From Propylenella binzhouense (lineage in GTDB: Bacteria > Pseudomonadota > Alphaproteobacteria > Rhizobiales > Afifellaceae), in the NCBI RefSeq assembly GCF_009866965.1, contig NZ_SPKJ01000033.1:1-38803 (forward strand): DNA of 38,803 nt. The letters run 5' to 3'. This document shows positions 8,296 through 16,087 of the stretch, one piece after another; position 1 is the first letter of the stretch; each line of letters begins with the position of its first letter. The translations under genes were made by a program, and so were the position numbers. Below the pieces are notes generated by a model. That model saw only the letters and a program-made list of their open reading frames with translations, was not told where the DNA came from and did no database searches.

Positions 8296-8583
8296 ATGAG
8301 TATCCCCCAGTGCCTCGTGCACGAACACAAGGACAATGTGGGCGTCGTGGTGGTCGAGGGCCTGAAGGCCGGCACCGACATGCTGTGCGTCGTCACAGCC
8401 GACAATTCGTCCTTCCATCTGACCGCCAAGTCCGACGTGCCGATCGGGCACAAGGTGGCGCTTGCGGATCTGAAGGCCGGCGACACCGCGGTGAAATACG
8501 GCGAGGACATCGGCCGCTTCGTCGCGGACGTCGAGAAGGGCGGCCACGTCCATGTCCAGAACCTGAAGACCAAGCGCTGGTAG
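8296..8583 (+). CDS. suyA: (2R)-sulfolactate sulfo-lyase small (alpha) subunit SuyA
   Basis: Small protein of 95 residues with a SAF-type fold, like the N-terminal domain of altronate dehydratase. With SuyB it forms the enzyme that cleaves (R)-sulfolactate to pyruvate and sulfite in the cytoplasm. Recognisable phrases are HEHKDNVGVVVVEGLKAG, the central DVPIGHKVALADL and KYGEDIGRF. The start is fixed at ATG 8296 by AGGAGGAA at 8283-8290; an in-frame ATG at 8269 has no ribosome site. A stem-loop follows before suyB. A galactarate or altronate dehydratase subunit is the alternative, but the separate short subunit and the neighbours support SuyA. Confidence 0.85.
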   Translation: MSIPQCLVHEHKDNVGVVVVEGLKAGTDMLCVVTADNSSFHLTAKSDVPIGHKVALADLKAGDTAVKYGEDIGRFVADVEKGGHVHVQNLKTKRW

Positions 8584-8608
8584 CGCGTCAGCCCGAAACG
8601 ATCACGAT

Positions 8609-8637
8609 CTCCCGCGCTCCCCCGCAGCGCCAGGGAG
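8609..8637 (+). other. Intercistronic hairpin between suyA and suyB
   Basis: CTCCCGCGCT (8609-8618) pairs with AGCGC (8626-8630) and GGGAG (8633-8637). This gives a 10-bp stem with a two-base CA bulge and a seven-base loop. It ends four bases before the AGGGAGG ribosome site of suyB (8641-8647). It may tune subunit ratio or mRNA stability. There is no U-tract, so it is not a terminator. Confidence 0.45.
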
Positions 8638-8652
8638 AAGAGGGAGGCCCCG

Positions 8653-9831
8653 ATGGCTCTCAACGGCAATCAGAAGATCATGGCCTACCGGCGCGAGAAC
8701 GGCCGCGTCGGCGTGCGCAACCACGTCATCGTCCTGCCGGTCGACGATATCTCGAACGCCGCCTGCGAGGGCGTCGCCAACAACATCAAGGGCACGATGG
8801 CGCTTCCGCACGCCTATGGCCGGCTGCAGTTCGGCGAGGATCTCGACCTGCACTTCCGGACCATGATCGGAACCGGCTCCAACCCGAACGTCGCGGCCTG
8901 CATCGTCATCGGCATCGAGCCCGGCTGGACGAACCGCATCGTCGAGGGCATCGCCAAGACCGGCAAGCCGGTCGCGGGCTTCTCGATCGAGCAGAACGGC
9001 GACCTGAAGACGATCATGGACGCCTCGCGCAAGGCGAAGGAGTTCGTCCACTGGGCGACCGAGCTGCAGCGCGAGGAATGCGACATCTCGGAGCTCTGGG
9101 TCTCCACCAAATGCGGCGAGAGCGATACCACGACCGGCCTCGGCTCGTGCCCGACCGTGGGCAACATGTATGACAAGCTGATCCCGGAGGGCATCTACGG
9201 CTGCTTCGGCGAGACCTCCGAGATCACCGGCGCGGAGCACATCTGCAAGGCGCGGGCGGCGAGCCCCGAGGTCGGCGAGCGCTGGTACAGGATGTGGAAG
9301 GCCTACCAGGACGACGTCATCGAGGCCCACAAGGTCGACGATCTCTCCGAGAGCCAGCCGACCAAGGGCAATATCGAGGGCGGGCTCACCACGATCGAGG
9401 AGAAGGCGCTCGGCAATCTCGAGAAGATCGGCCGCGAGTGCCGCTACATCGACATCCTCGAGCCCGCGGAGGCGCCGAAATCCGGCCCCGGCCTCTATTT
9501 CATGGATTCGTCCTCGGCGGCGGCCGAATGCGTGACGCTGATGGCGGCGGGCGGCTACGTGATCCACACCTTCCCGACCGGGCAGGGCAACGTCATCGGC
9601 AATCCCATCGTGCCGGTGATCAAGATCACCGCCAATCCGCGCACCGTCCGGACCATGTCGGAGCATGTCGATCTCGACGTCTCCGGCATCCTGCGCCGGG
9701 AGATGACGATCGACCAGGCCGGCGACGCGCTGATCGACATGGTGGCGCGGACCGCCAACGGCCGGAACACCGCCGCGGAGGCGCTCGGCCACCGCGAGTT
9801 CGTGATGACGAAGCTCTACCGGAGCGCCTGA
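8653..9831 (+). CDS. suyB: (2R)-sulfolactate sulfo-lyase large (beta) subunit SuyB
   Basis: Catalytic subunit of 392 residues in the UxaA/GarD C-terminal (altronate dehydratase-like) family. Together with SuyA it releases sulfite from (R)-sulfolactate and leaves pyruvate. The N-terminus [17 protein letters not shown] is diagnostic of the family. [17 protein letters not shown] and [10 protein letters not shown] (Cys154), [10 protein letters not shown] (Cys166) and [16 protein letters not shown] mark the likely iron and substrate site. The length matches SuyB. AGGGAGG lies five bases before ATG 8653. The presence of SlcC, ComC and SoeABC in the same locus separates this from hexonate dehydratases. 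Confidence 0.88.
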   Translation: MALNGNQKIMAYRRENGRVGVRNHVIVLPVDDISNAACEGVANNIKGTMALPHAYGRLQFGEDLDLHFRTMIGTGSNPNVAACIVIGIEPGWTNRIVEGIAKTGKPVAGFSIEQNGDLKTIMDASRKAKEFVHWATELQREECDISELWVSTKCGESDTTTGLGSCPTVGNMYDKLIPEGIYGCFGETSEITGAEHICKARAASPEVGERWYRMWKAYQDDVIEAHKVDDLSESQPTKGNIEGGLTTIEEKALGNLEKIGRECRYIDILEPAEAPKSGPGLYFMDSSSAAAECVTLMAAGGYVIHTFPTGQGNVIGNPIVPVIKITANPRTVRTMSEHVDLDVSGILRREMTIDQAGDALIDMVARTANGRNTAAEALGHREFVMTKLYRSA

Positions 9832-9866
9832 ACGGGGCCTGGCGTCCTCCGGGCGCGTCGGGATCG

Positions 9867-9888
9867 GGGCGGGGGCCGCCTCCCGCCC
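9867..9888 (+). other. Stem-loop downstream of suyB
   Basis: Arms GGGCGGG (9867-9873) and CCCGCCC (9882-9888) enclose an eight-base loop, 35 bases after the suyB stop. The surrounding 203-base gap (9832-10034) has no convincing gene or promoter that I can see. The hairpin lacks a U-tract. It may be a weak terminator or a 3'-end stabiliser that separates expression of the lyase from that of the transporter. Confidence 0.35.
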
Positions 9889-10034
9889 GGCCTTTCCCGC
9901 CGTTCCCGTTGCAGTCCGCCGCGCGAACGTGTTTCGTGCATGTCCCGGACGGGCGGATGCCGTCCGTCCGGCAAGACCGGCGACCAGCCGGCGCAAGCGT
10001 CAACGCGCTCAACCTTTGGGAGGAGAAGGACCCG

Positions 10035-11000
10035 ATGAAACTTCCGAACGTCGCTTCCGGCACGCGCGCGCTGCTCGCCGCCGCAATCCTCACGCTCGGC
10101 GGGATCGGCGGCGCGGCCGCGTTCCCGGACAAGCCGGTCGAGTACATCATCCCGTTCGGGCCGGGCGGCGAGTCCGACATCGCGGCGCGGCTGCAGCAGC
10201 CCTATTTCAAGAAGATGTTCGGCCAGGACCTCGTCATCTCCTACAAGGAGGGCGGCGGCGGCGCGGTCGGATGGGCCCAGCTCAACGGCCTCAACGCCGA
10301 CGGCCACACGATCATGGGCATCAACCTGCCGCATATCGTGATCCAGCCGGCCGAAAAGGATGTCGGCTACAAGACCGACGACATGGTGCCGGTCTACTGG
10401 TTCCAGTACACGCCCGACGCCATCGTCGTTCCGGCCGGCAGCGAGTTCAAGACGCTGCAGGACCTCATCGCCTACGCCAAGGAGAATCCCGGTCGGGTGA
10501 CCTTCTCCGGGTCGGGCAAGGGCACGGCGAACCATCTGGCGCAGGTCCGCTTCGACAAGCTCGCCGGCATCAAGACGACCTACGTTCCGTTCGGCGGCAC
10601 CGGTCCCGCGACCGCCGCGGTTCTCGGCAACCAGGTCTCCGCCTCCTGGGGCTACACCACGGTCGGTGCCGCCCAGGGCGATCAGGTTCGCATGCTCGCG
10701 GTCGCCATGGAGGAGCGGCATCCCCTGTTTCCGGACGTTCCGACCTTCAAGGAGCTCGGCTTCGACATGACGGGCGGCGCGCTTCGCGGCATCGCCGTGC
10801 CGAAGGGCGTCGCCGAGGAGAAGCGCAAGGCCTGGTCGGACATGATCGCCAAGATCAACAAGGACGAAGGCTTCCGCAAGCAGATGCTCGACGGCGGCTT
10901 CGCGCTCATCGACGTGCCCTATGGCGAGATGCAGGCCTTCATGCAGAAGCAGAAGGACGACTACATCTCCGCCGCCAAGGAAGCGGGCATCCTGAAATAG
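10035..11000 (+). CDS. TctC-family substrate-binding protein, probable sulfolactate uptake
   Basis: Periplasmic binding protein of 321 residues from a tripartite tricarboxylate transporter (TTT). The signal peptide spans residues 1-29, with AAA before FPDKP. The family hallmark VEYIIPFGPGGESDIAARL follows, then the mid-protein KGTANHLAQVRFDKLAGI and the YVPFGGTGPA loop. GGGAGGAGAAGGA precedes ATG 10035. Location between suyAB and slcC/comC suggests the ligand is sulfolactate, equivalent to SlcH of the SlcHFG system described in Roseovarius. This assignment is by context; TctC proteins bind many carboxylates and the pocket cannot be read by eye. The permease follows after 31 bases. Confidence 0.82.
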   Translation: MKLPNVASGTRALLAAAILTLGGIGGAAAFPDKPVEYIIPFGPGGESDIAARLQQPYFKKMFGQDLVISYKEGGGGAVGWAQLNGLNADGHTIMGINLPHIVIQPAEKDVGYKTDDMVPVYWFQYTPDAIVVPAGSEFKTLQDLIAYAKENPGRVTFSGSGKGTANHLAQVRFDKLAGIKTTYVPFGGTGPATAAVLGNQVSASWGYTTVGAAQGDQVRMLAVAMEERHPLFPDVPTFKELGFDMTGGALRGIAVPKGVAEEKRKAWSDMIAKINKDEGFRKQMLDGGFALIDVPYGEMQAFMQKQKDDYISAAKEAGILK

Positions 11001-11031
11001 ACCGGCCGGCCGGGAACGGAGGGGACGGGCC

Positions 11032-13017
11032 GTGGCGGGTCTCGACCATTTGCTTGGTGCGCTGACCCCGCTGAACGTGCTCTTCGCACTGTTCGGGGTG
11101 GTCGTCGGAACCGTCGTCGGCTCCATACCGGGGCTGACGGCGACCATGGCGGTGGCGGTCCTCGTGCCGCTCACCTTCACCATGGAGCCGGCCTCGGCCC
11201 TCATCCTGATGGGCGCGATCTATACCGGCGCCATCTATGGCGGAGCCTATTCCGCCATCCTCCTCAACACGCCCGGCACGCCGTCCTCGATCGCGACGAC
11301 CTTCGACGGCTATCCGATGGCGCGTCGCGGCGACGGCGATCTCGCGATCACCGTGGCCTGCCTCGCGAGCGTCATAGGCGGGCTGGTCGGCGCGTTCTTC
11401 CTGCTGACGCTCGCGCCGCCGCTCTCGCGCGTCGCGCTCGCCTTCGGTCCGGTCGAGTATTTCTGGCTGGCGATCTTCGGGCTCTCGCTCATCGCGGCGC
11501 TTTCGGAGGGCAGCCTCTTCAAGGGGCTCGCGGGCGGGGCGCTCGGGCTGCTGCTCTCCTGCGTCGGGGTCGCGGCCGTCTCGGCGGACGTCCGGCTCAC
11601 CTTCGGCAGCCAGACCCTGATCGGCGGGATCCAGATCGTCGCGGCCCTGATCGGTCTCTACTGCATCCCCGTCCTCGTCGACCTGGTCGCGACGCCGGAC
11701 CGCCATCTCCATCTCGAGGAGACGCCGCGCGGCTACCGGCTCAAGGAGGCGCTTGCGATCGCGCTCCGCGAGAAGGTCAACCTGATCCGCTCGTCGGTGA
11801 TCGGGACCATCGTCGGAATCCTGCCGGGCGCCGGCGGTTCGGTCGCCTCGCTGGTCGCCTATTCCGAGGCCCGCCGCGCGTCCCGCCACGGCCAGCAATA
11901 CGGGCGCGGCGAGCCGGGCGGCATCATCGCCACGGAATCCTCCAACAACGCGACCGTCGGCGGCGGCTTCATCCCCACCATGGTGCTCGGCATCCCGGGC
12001 ACGCCGACCGACGCCGTCATCCTCGGCGCCCTTCTCGTCCAGGGCATCCGGACCGGGCCCAAGCTCTTCACCTCCCAGGGCGCGATCGTCTACACCTTCA
12101 TCTGGGGTCTCGTGATCGCGACGATCCTGATGCTGCCGACCGGCCTCCTTCTCGGCCGCTACGCCTATCGCACCATCGTGACGATCCCGAAGGCCGTGCT
12201 CGTCCCGACCGTCGCCTTCATGACCGTCATCGGCACGTACGCGATCCGCAACAGCGAGTCCGACGTCGTCATCATGATCATTCTCGGCGTGATCGGGTGG
12301 ATCGTCTCGCGGTTCGGCTTCGCGGTCTCGCCGATCGTGCTCGGCCTCATTCTCGGCCCCATCGCCGAGCAGGGCTTCGTCCAGGCCTGGACGATCGGTT
12401 CGGCCGTCGGCGACCTGCCGGGCATGTTCTTCGGCCGGCCGATCAGCCTCGGCATCATCGCCTTCACCATCCTTTCGCTGCTCTATCCGTTCCTGAAGAC
12501 CTGGCTCGCGGCCCGCGGATCGCAGCCGGTGCCGCTCGGCGAGGGACGGCCCGAGCAGCGGGTCAGGGGGCGGCCGGACTGGGCGACGGCGTTCGTCGCC
12601 CTTGTCCTGGCCGGCATCGGAGGCGTGGCTCTCCTCGATGCGCGGACCTACGGCGATCCGGATTCGGCGGCGTTCCCGGTGACCGTCGCGATCGTCCTCG
12701 TCGCGATGAGCCTCATCGTCGCGCTCCGCGCCGCGATCGGCTGGGGCACGCCCCCGGCGGCGGACCGCGGATCGGTCCCGCGGCGGGTCGCGCTGCCGGT
12801 CGTCATGCTCCTCTGCGCCGGGCTGATGGCGATGTTCGGCTTCGTCCCGGCCATGCTGGTCATGTTCATGGCGCTTCTGGCCGTCGCCATGCACGATCCC
12901 TGGACGCCGCGCCGCGCGGGACTCTTCGTCGCCGCCGGCGTCGTCATCGTGATCGGCTTCTACGCCCTCTTCCGATATGGGCTGATGGTGCCGCTTCCCG
13001 GCAGCTTCCTGCTCTGA
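11032..13017 (+). CDS. Fused TctA-TctB permease of a tripartite transporter, probable sulfolactate uptake
   Basis: Membrane protein of 661 residues that joins the large and small TTT permease subunits in one chain. Residues 1 to about 500 are TctA: GSIPGLTATMAVAVLVPLTF from residue 30, YGGAYSAILLNTPGTPSS near 64, and GILPGAGGSVASL near 263. Residues 510-661 contain four hydrophobic segments that fit the TctB domain, including DPDSAAFPV and the final TPRRAGLFVAAG. GTG 11032 is the start, eight bases after GGAGGGG. The second TTT system in this window keeps tctA and tctB separate, which makes the fusion conspicuous. Function as the sulfolactate importer (SlcFG equivalent) is inferred from the operon. 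Confidence 0.85.
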   Translation: MAGLDHLLGALTPLNVLFALFGVVVGTVVGSIPGLTATMAVAVLVPLTFTMEPASALILMGAIYTGAIYGGAYSAILLNTPGTPSSIATTFDGYPMARRGDGDLAITVACLASVIGGLVGAFFLLTLAPPLSRVALAFGPVEYFWLAIFGLSLIAALSEGSLFKGLAGGALGLLLSCVGVAAVSADVRLTFGSQTLIGGIQIVAALIGLYCIPVLVDLVATPDRHLHLEETPRGYRLKEALAIALREKVNLIRSSVIGTIVGILPGAGGSVASLVAYSEARRASRHGQQYGRGEPGGIIATESSNNATVGGGFIPTMVLGIPGTPTDAVILGALLVQGIRTGPKLFTSQGAIVYTFIWGLVIATILMLPTGLLLGRYAYRTIVTIPKAVLVPTVAFMTVIGTYAIRNSESDVVIMIILGVIGWIVSRFGFAVSPIVLGLILGPIAEQGFVQAWTIGSAVGDLPGMFFGRPISLGIIAFTILSLLYPFLKTWLAARGSQPVPLGEGRPEQRVRGRPDWATAFVALVLAGIGGVALLDARTYGDPDSAAFPVTVAIVLVAMSLIVALRAAIGWGTPPAADRGSVPRRVALPVVMLLCAGLMAMFGFVPAMLVMFMALLAVAMHDPWTPRRAGLFVAAGVVIVIGFYALFRYGLMVPLPGSFLL

Positions 13018-13031
13018 TCCTGGAGTCCGAT

Positions 13032-13967
13032 TTGCCCGACATCGTCGTCTCCGAATTCATGGAGGAGAGCGCCGTCGCCGTTCTCGCGGCGCGGTACGCC
13101 ACGCATTACGATCCGAAGCTCGCCGACAGGCCCGACGAGCTCGCCGCGCTGGCGGCGGATGCCCGCGCGCTGGTGGTCAGGAACCGGACCCAGGTGCGCG
13201 GGCGCGTGCTCGAAGCGGCATCGCGGCTCGAATGCGTCGGGCGTCTCGGCGTCGGGCTCGACAACATCGACATGGCGGCCTGCAAGGCGCGCGGCATCGC
13301 GGTCTATCCCGCGACCGGCGCCAACGATCTCCCCGTGGCCGAATATGTGATCACCGCCGCGCTGGTGCTCCTGCGGCGGGCCTGGTTCGCGACCGATGCC
13401 ATGGTCGCCGGCGCCTGGCCGCGCGAGAGGCTGATGGTCGGCGGCGAGCTGAGCGGGAAGCTTCTCGGGCTCGTCGGCTTCGGCGCCATCGCGCGCCAGA
13501 CCGCGGCGCGCGCGGCCGCGCTCGGGATGCGGGTCGCGGCCTGCGATCCGTTCGTCCCGGAGAGCGATCCGGCGTGGCGGTCGGCCGAGCGGCGCGAACT
13601 GGACGATCTCCTTGCGGACGCGGATGTCGTGAGCCTCCACGTTCCGCTCACGGACGGGACGCGGCGCCTGCTCGACGGCGCCCGGCTCGCGCGCATGAAG
13701 CCCGGCGCGGTCCTCGTCAATGCCGCCCGCGGCGGGGTCGTCGACGAGGGGGCGCTCGCCGACGCCCTGAAGAGCGGCGCACTCGGCGGCGCGGCGCTCG
13801 ACGTCTTCGAGCGCGAGCCGCTCGAAGGCGAGGCGGCGGCGATCTTCGCCGGCGTGCCGAACCTCATCCTGACGCCGCATATCGCCGGTCTCACCGCCGA
13901 ATCGAACGTCCGCGTGTCGAGCCTGACGGCCGAGAACGTCCTGCGCCATCTGGAGGGGCGGAAATGA
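13032..13967 (+). CDS. slcC: (S)-sulfolactate dehydrogenase SlcC (D-2-hydroxyacid dehydrogenase family)
   Basis: NAD-dependent 2-hydroxyacid dehydrogenase of 311 residues that would oxidise (S)-sulfolactate to sulfopyruvate. The Rossmann motif GFGAIA is at residues 149-154. The catalytic triad is readable as Arg233 (AARGGVVDE), Glu262 (FEREP) and His283 (LTPHIAG). The N-terminal VSEFMEE and VVRNRTQV followed by VGRLGVGLDNID are phrases I associate with SlcC. The start is TTG 13032, with GGAG six bases upstream; no ATG or GTG fits the N-terminus better. It overlaps comC by ATGA. Without the context, phosphoglycerate dehydrogenase-like would be the fallback name. Confidence 0.8.
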   Translation: MPDIVVSEFMEESAVAVLAARYATHYDPKLADRPDELAALAADARALVVRNRTQVRGRVLEAASRLECVGRLGVGLDNIDMAACKARGIAVYPATGANDLPVAEYVITAALVLLRRAWFATDAMVAGAWPRERLMVGGELSGKLLGLVGFGAIARQTAARAAALGMRVAACDPFVPESDPAWRSAERRELDDLLADADVVSLHVPLTDGTRRLLDGARLARMKPGAVLVNAARGGVVDEGALADALKSGALGGAALDVFEREPLEGEAAAIFAGVPNLILTPHIAGLTAESNVRVSSLTAENVLRHLEGRK

Positions 13968-14965
13968 CCGGGGTGCGGCTTTCCCTCGCAGAGGCCGAAG
14001 CGCTGGTCGCGGGCGCCCTCGTCCGATCGCGCACGTCCCCGGCGAATGCCGCCTCGGTGGCGGCGGCGCTGGTGCGGGCGGAGGCGAGCGGGCAATCCGG
14101 CCACGGGCTTCGCCGCGTGACGAGCTACGCGGCGCAGGCGCGCTCCGGAAAGGTCGACGGCTTCGCCGAGCCGAGCCTCGCGCATACCGCGCCGGGCGTC
14201 CTCGCCGTGGACGTCGCCAACGGCTTCGCCTTCCCCGCCATCGAGCGGGCGGTGCGGCAGCTTCCGGCGATCGCGCGCCGGCAGGGCGTTGCGCTTGCCG
14301 GCTTCCGGCGCTCGCATCATGCCGGGGTTCTCGGCCTCCTCGTTGAGGATCTCGCCGAGGCCGGGCTGGTGGCGCTCGCCTTTGCCAACACGCCGGCCGC
14401 GATGGCGCCGTGGGGCGGCAGGACGGCGCTCTTCGGCACCAATCCGATCGCCTTTGCGGCGCCCTGCGAGGGGCGGGCGCCGGTGGTGGTCGACCTCTCG
14501 CTGTCGAAGGTCGCGCGCGGCAGGATCATGGCTGCGAAGCAGCAGGGGATCCCGATCCCCGAGGGCTGGGCGCTCGACCCGGAGGGAAGGGCCACGACGG
14601 ATGCGGCGGCGGGGCTCGCCGGCACCATGGTGCCGCTCGGCGATGCCAAGGGCACCGCGCTCGCCCTCATGGTGGAGATGCTCGCCGCGGGGCTCGTCGG
14701 CGCGAACTATGCCGCGGAGGCGAGTTCGTTCTTCGACGCCGAGGGCGAGCCCCCGGGTGTCGGCCAGCTCGTGATCGCGATCGATCCGGGCCTCGTCGGC
14801 GGCGCGGGAGTGACCGCCCGGTTCGCGGAGCTCGCCGCGGCGGTCGAGGCCGATGCCGGCCGGGTGCCCGGCGCCCGCGGCCGTTCGCTGCGCATGCAAG
14901 CCGCGTCGGAAGGAATCGTGGTCGACGAGGCCGTGGTGGCGGAGATCCGCTCGATCGGCGGCTGA
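13964..14965 (+). CDS. comC: (R)-sulfolactate dehydrogenase ComC (LDH2/MDH2 family)
   Basis: Oxidoreductase of 333 residues in the malate/L-lactate dehydrogenase 2 family. Expected to interconvert sulfopyruvate and (R)-sulfolactate with NAD(P)H. Visible family signatures are SGHGLRRV near residue 45, RRSHHAGVLG with His118/119 in the active site, LFGTNPIAFAAP, VVDLSLSKVARGRI and GDAKGTALALMVEML. Translation is coupled to slcC through a four-base ATGA overlap. In Chromohalobacter, paired SlcC and ComC act as a two-step sulfolactate racemase that feeds SuyAB; the pairing here implies the same. Ureidoglycolate or malate dehydrogenase would be possible if found alone. Confidence 0.8.
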   Translation: MTGVRLSLAEAEALVAGALVRSRTSPANAASVAAALVRAEASGQSGHGLRRVTSYAAQARSGKVDGFAEPSLAHTAPGVLAVDVANGFAFPAIERAVRQLPAIARRQGVALAGFRRSHHAGVLGLLVEDLAEAGLVALAFANTPAAMAPWGGRTALFGTNPIAFAAPCEGRAPVVVDLSLSKVARGRIMAAKQQGIPIPEGWALDPEGRATTDAAAGLAGTMVPLGDAKGTALALMVEMLAAGLVGANYAAEASSFFDAEGEPPGVGQLVIAIDPGLVGGAGVTARFAELAAAVEADAGRVPGARGRSLRMQAASEGIVVDEAVVAEIRSIGG

Positions 14966-15111
14966 TCCGGCTTCCGTGCGCCCCCCGCTGGCCCGCGGCG
15001 AGACGGCGGCGCCTTCCCGCGCGGTTGCGCATCGGAGAAGATAGCCGGCTCGGAACGGCTGGCGCGGGCGGCGCGTTATCCGCTACCGTACAGCGTTCCC
15101 GCGTGGTTCCC

Positions 15112-16083
15112 ATGGCTGCCGCCCGCCCGATCTGGAAAGGTCACCTGCGCCTCTCCCTCGTCTCGATCCCGGTCGAGCTCTATACGGCCACGAAATCGAC
15201 CGCGAAGATCTCCTTCCGCCAGATCCACGAGCCGAGCGGCAAGCCGGTCAAGTACGAGAAGGTGGTGCCCGGCGTCGGGCCGGTCGATACCGACGAGATC
15301 CTGAAAGGCTTCGAATACGAGAAGGGGCACTACGTGCTCCTCTCCGACGAGGACATCGACGACGTGCGGCTCGAGACGCGGAAGACGCTGGAGCTGACCC
15401 AGTTCGTCGGCGCCTGCGAGATCGAGCCGCTCTATTTCGACAAGCCCTATTTCGTGGTGCCGCAGGACGAACTCGCGGAGGACGCCTTCCGCGTCGTGCG
15501 CGACGCGCTGAAGGAATCGCAGAAGGTCGGGCTCGGCCAGCTCGCGCTCCGCGGCAAGGAATATCTCGCCGCCATCAAGCCCTGCGGCACCGGCCTCCTG
15601 CTCGAGACGCTCCATTACGAGGAGGAGATCCGGAAGGCCGATTCCTTCTTCTCCGCGATCAGCGGCGCGAAGGCGGACGACGACCTGCTCGCCGTGGCGC
15701 GCCAGCTCATCGAGCGCAAGACGGCGCCCTTCGACGCCGCCGCCTTCAAGGACAATTACACGAACGCGCTCAGGGCGCTGATCGACGAGCGGCTGAAGCG
15801 CAAGGGCGGCAAGGTCGCCACCGCGCCGGAGGCCGAGCCGGTCCGCACCGGCGGCAACGTCATCGACCTGATGGCGGCGCTGAAGCAGAGCCTCGAAGGT
15901 TCGGCCGGCCCGGCGGCGAAGGGCGGGTCTGAGCCGCCGTCAAAGCCCGCGGCGGGGAAGTCCGGCCGTGCGAAGAGCGCCGCCAAGCCGGCCGCGGCGA
16001 AGCCCGCCGCCGCGAAGAAGCCCGCCGCGAAGGCCCGGACCGCAGCGCCGGCTTCGGCGGCGAAGGCGCGGAAGTCGGCGTGA
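15112..16083 (+). CDS. ku: Non-homologous end-joining protein Ku
   Basis: Bacterial Ku of 323 residues that binds double-strand DNA ends as a ring dimer and recruits LigD. It opens with the family phrase RPIWKGHLRLSLVSIPVELY and contains RQIHEPSGKPVKYEK, DEILKGFEYEKGHYVLL and the later ALIDERLKRKGGK. The last 60 residues are a Lys/Ala/Pro-rich low-complexity tail, common in rhizobial Ku proteins and likely to contact DNA. ATG 15112 is chosen; no clear ribosome site is seen, and GTG 15103 is an in-frame alternative. ligD begins four bases after the stop. Confidence 0.95.
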   Translation: MAAARPIWKGHLRLSLVSIPVELYTATKSTAKISFRQIHEPSGKPVKYEKVVPGVGPVDTDEILKGFEYEKGHYVLLSDEDIDDVRLETRKTLELTQFVGACEIEPLYFDKPYFVVPQDELAEDAFRVVRDALKESQKVGLGQLALRGKEYLAAIKPCGTGLLLETLHYEEEIRKADSFFSAISGAKADDDLLAVARQLIERKTAPFDAAAFKDNYTNALRALIDERLKRKGGKVATAPEAEPVRTGGNVIDLMAALKQSLEGSAGPAAKGGSEPPSKPAAGKSGRAKSAAKPAAAKPAAAKKPAAKARTAAPASAAKARKSA

Positions 16084-16087
16084 CGGC

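Noticed and set aside
8296-9831. Altronate or galactarate dehydratase as the identity of the two-subunit lyase
   Set aside because: Same superfamily, but no hexuronate genes are near. The separate 95-residue subunit and the presence of slcC, comC and soeABC favour sulfolactate sulfo-lyase.
10939-12894. A 651-codon minus-strand frame across the fused permease
   Set aside because: It has an Asp/Arg/Glu-rich, repeat-like composition typical of antisense of membrane genes; no motif.
15900-16080. Repeat array in the 3' part of ku
   Set aside because: Low-complexity codons for a Lys/Ala/Pro tail explain it; there is no regular repeat unit or spacer.
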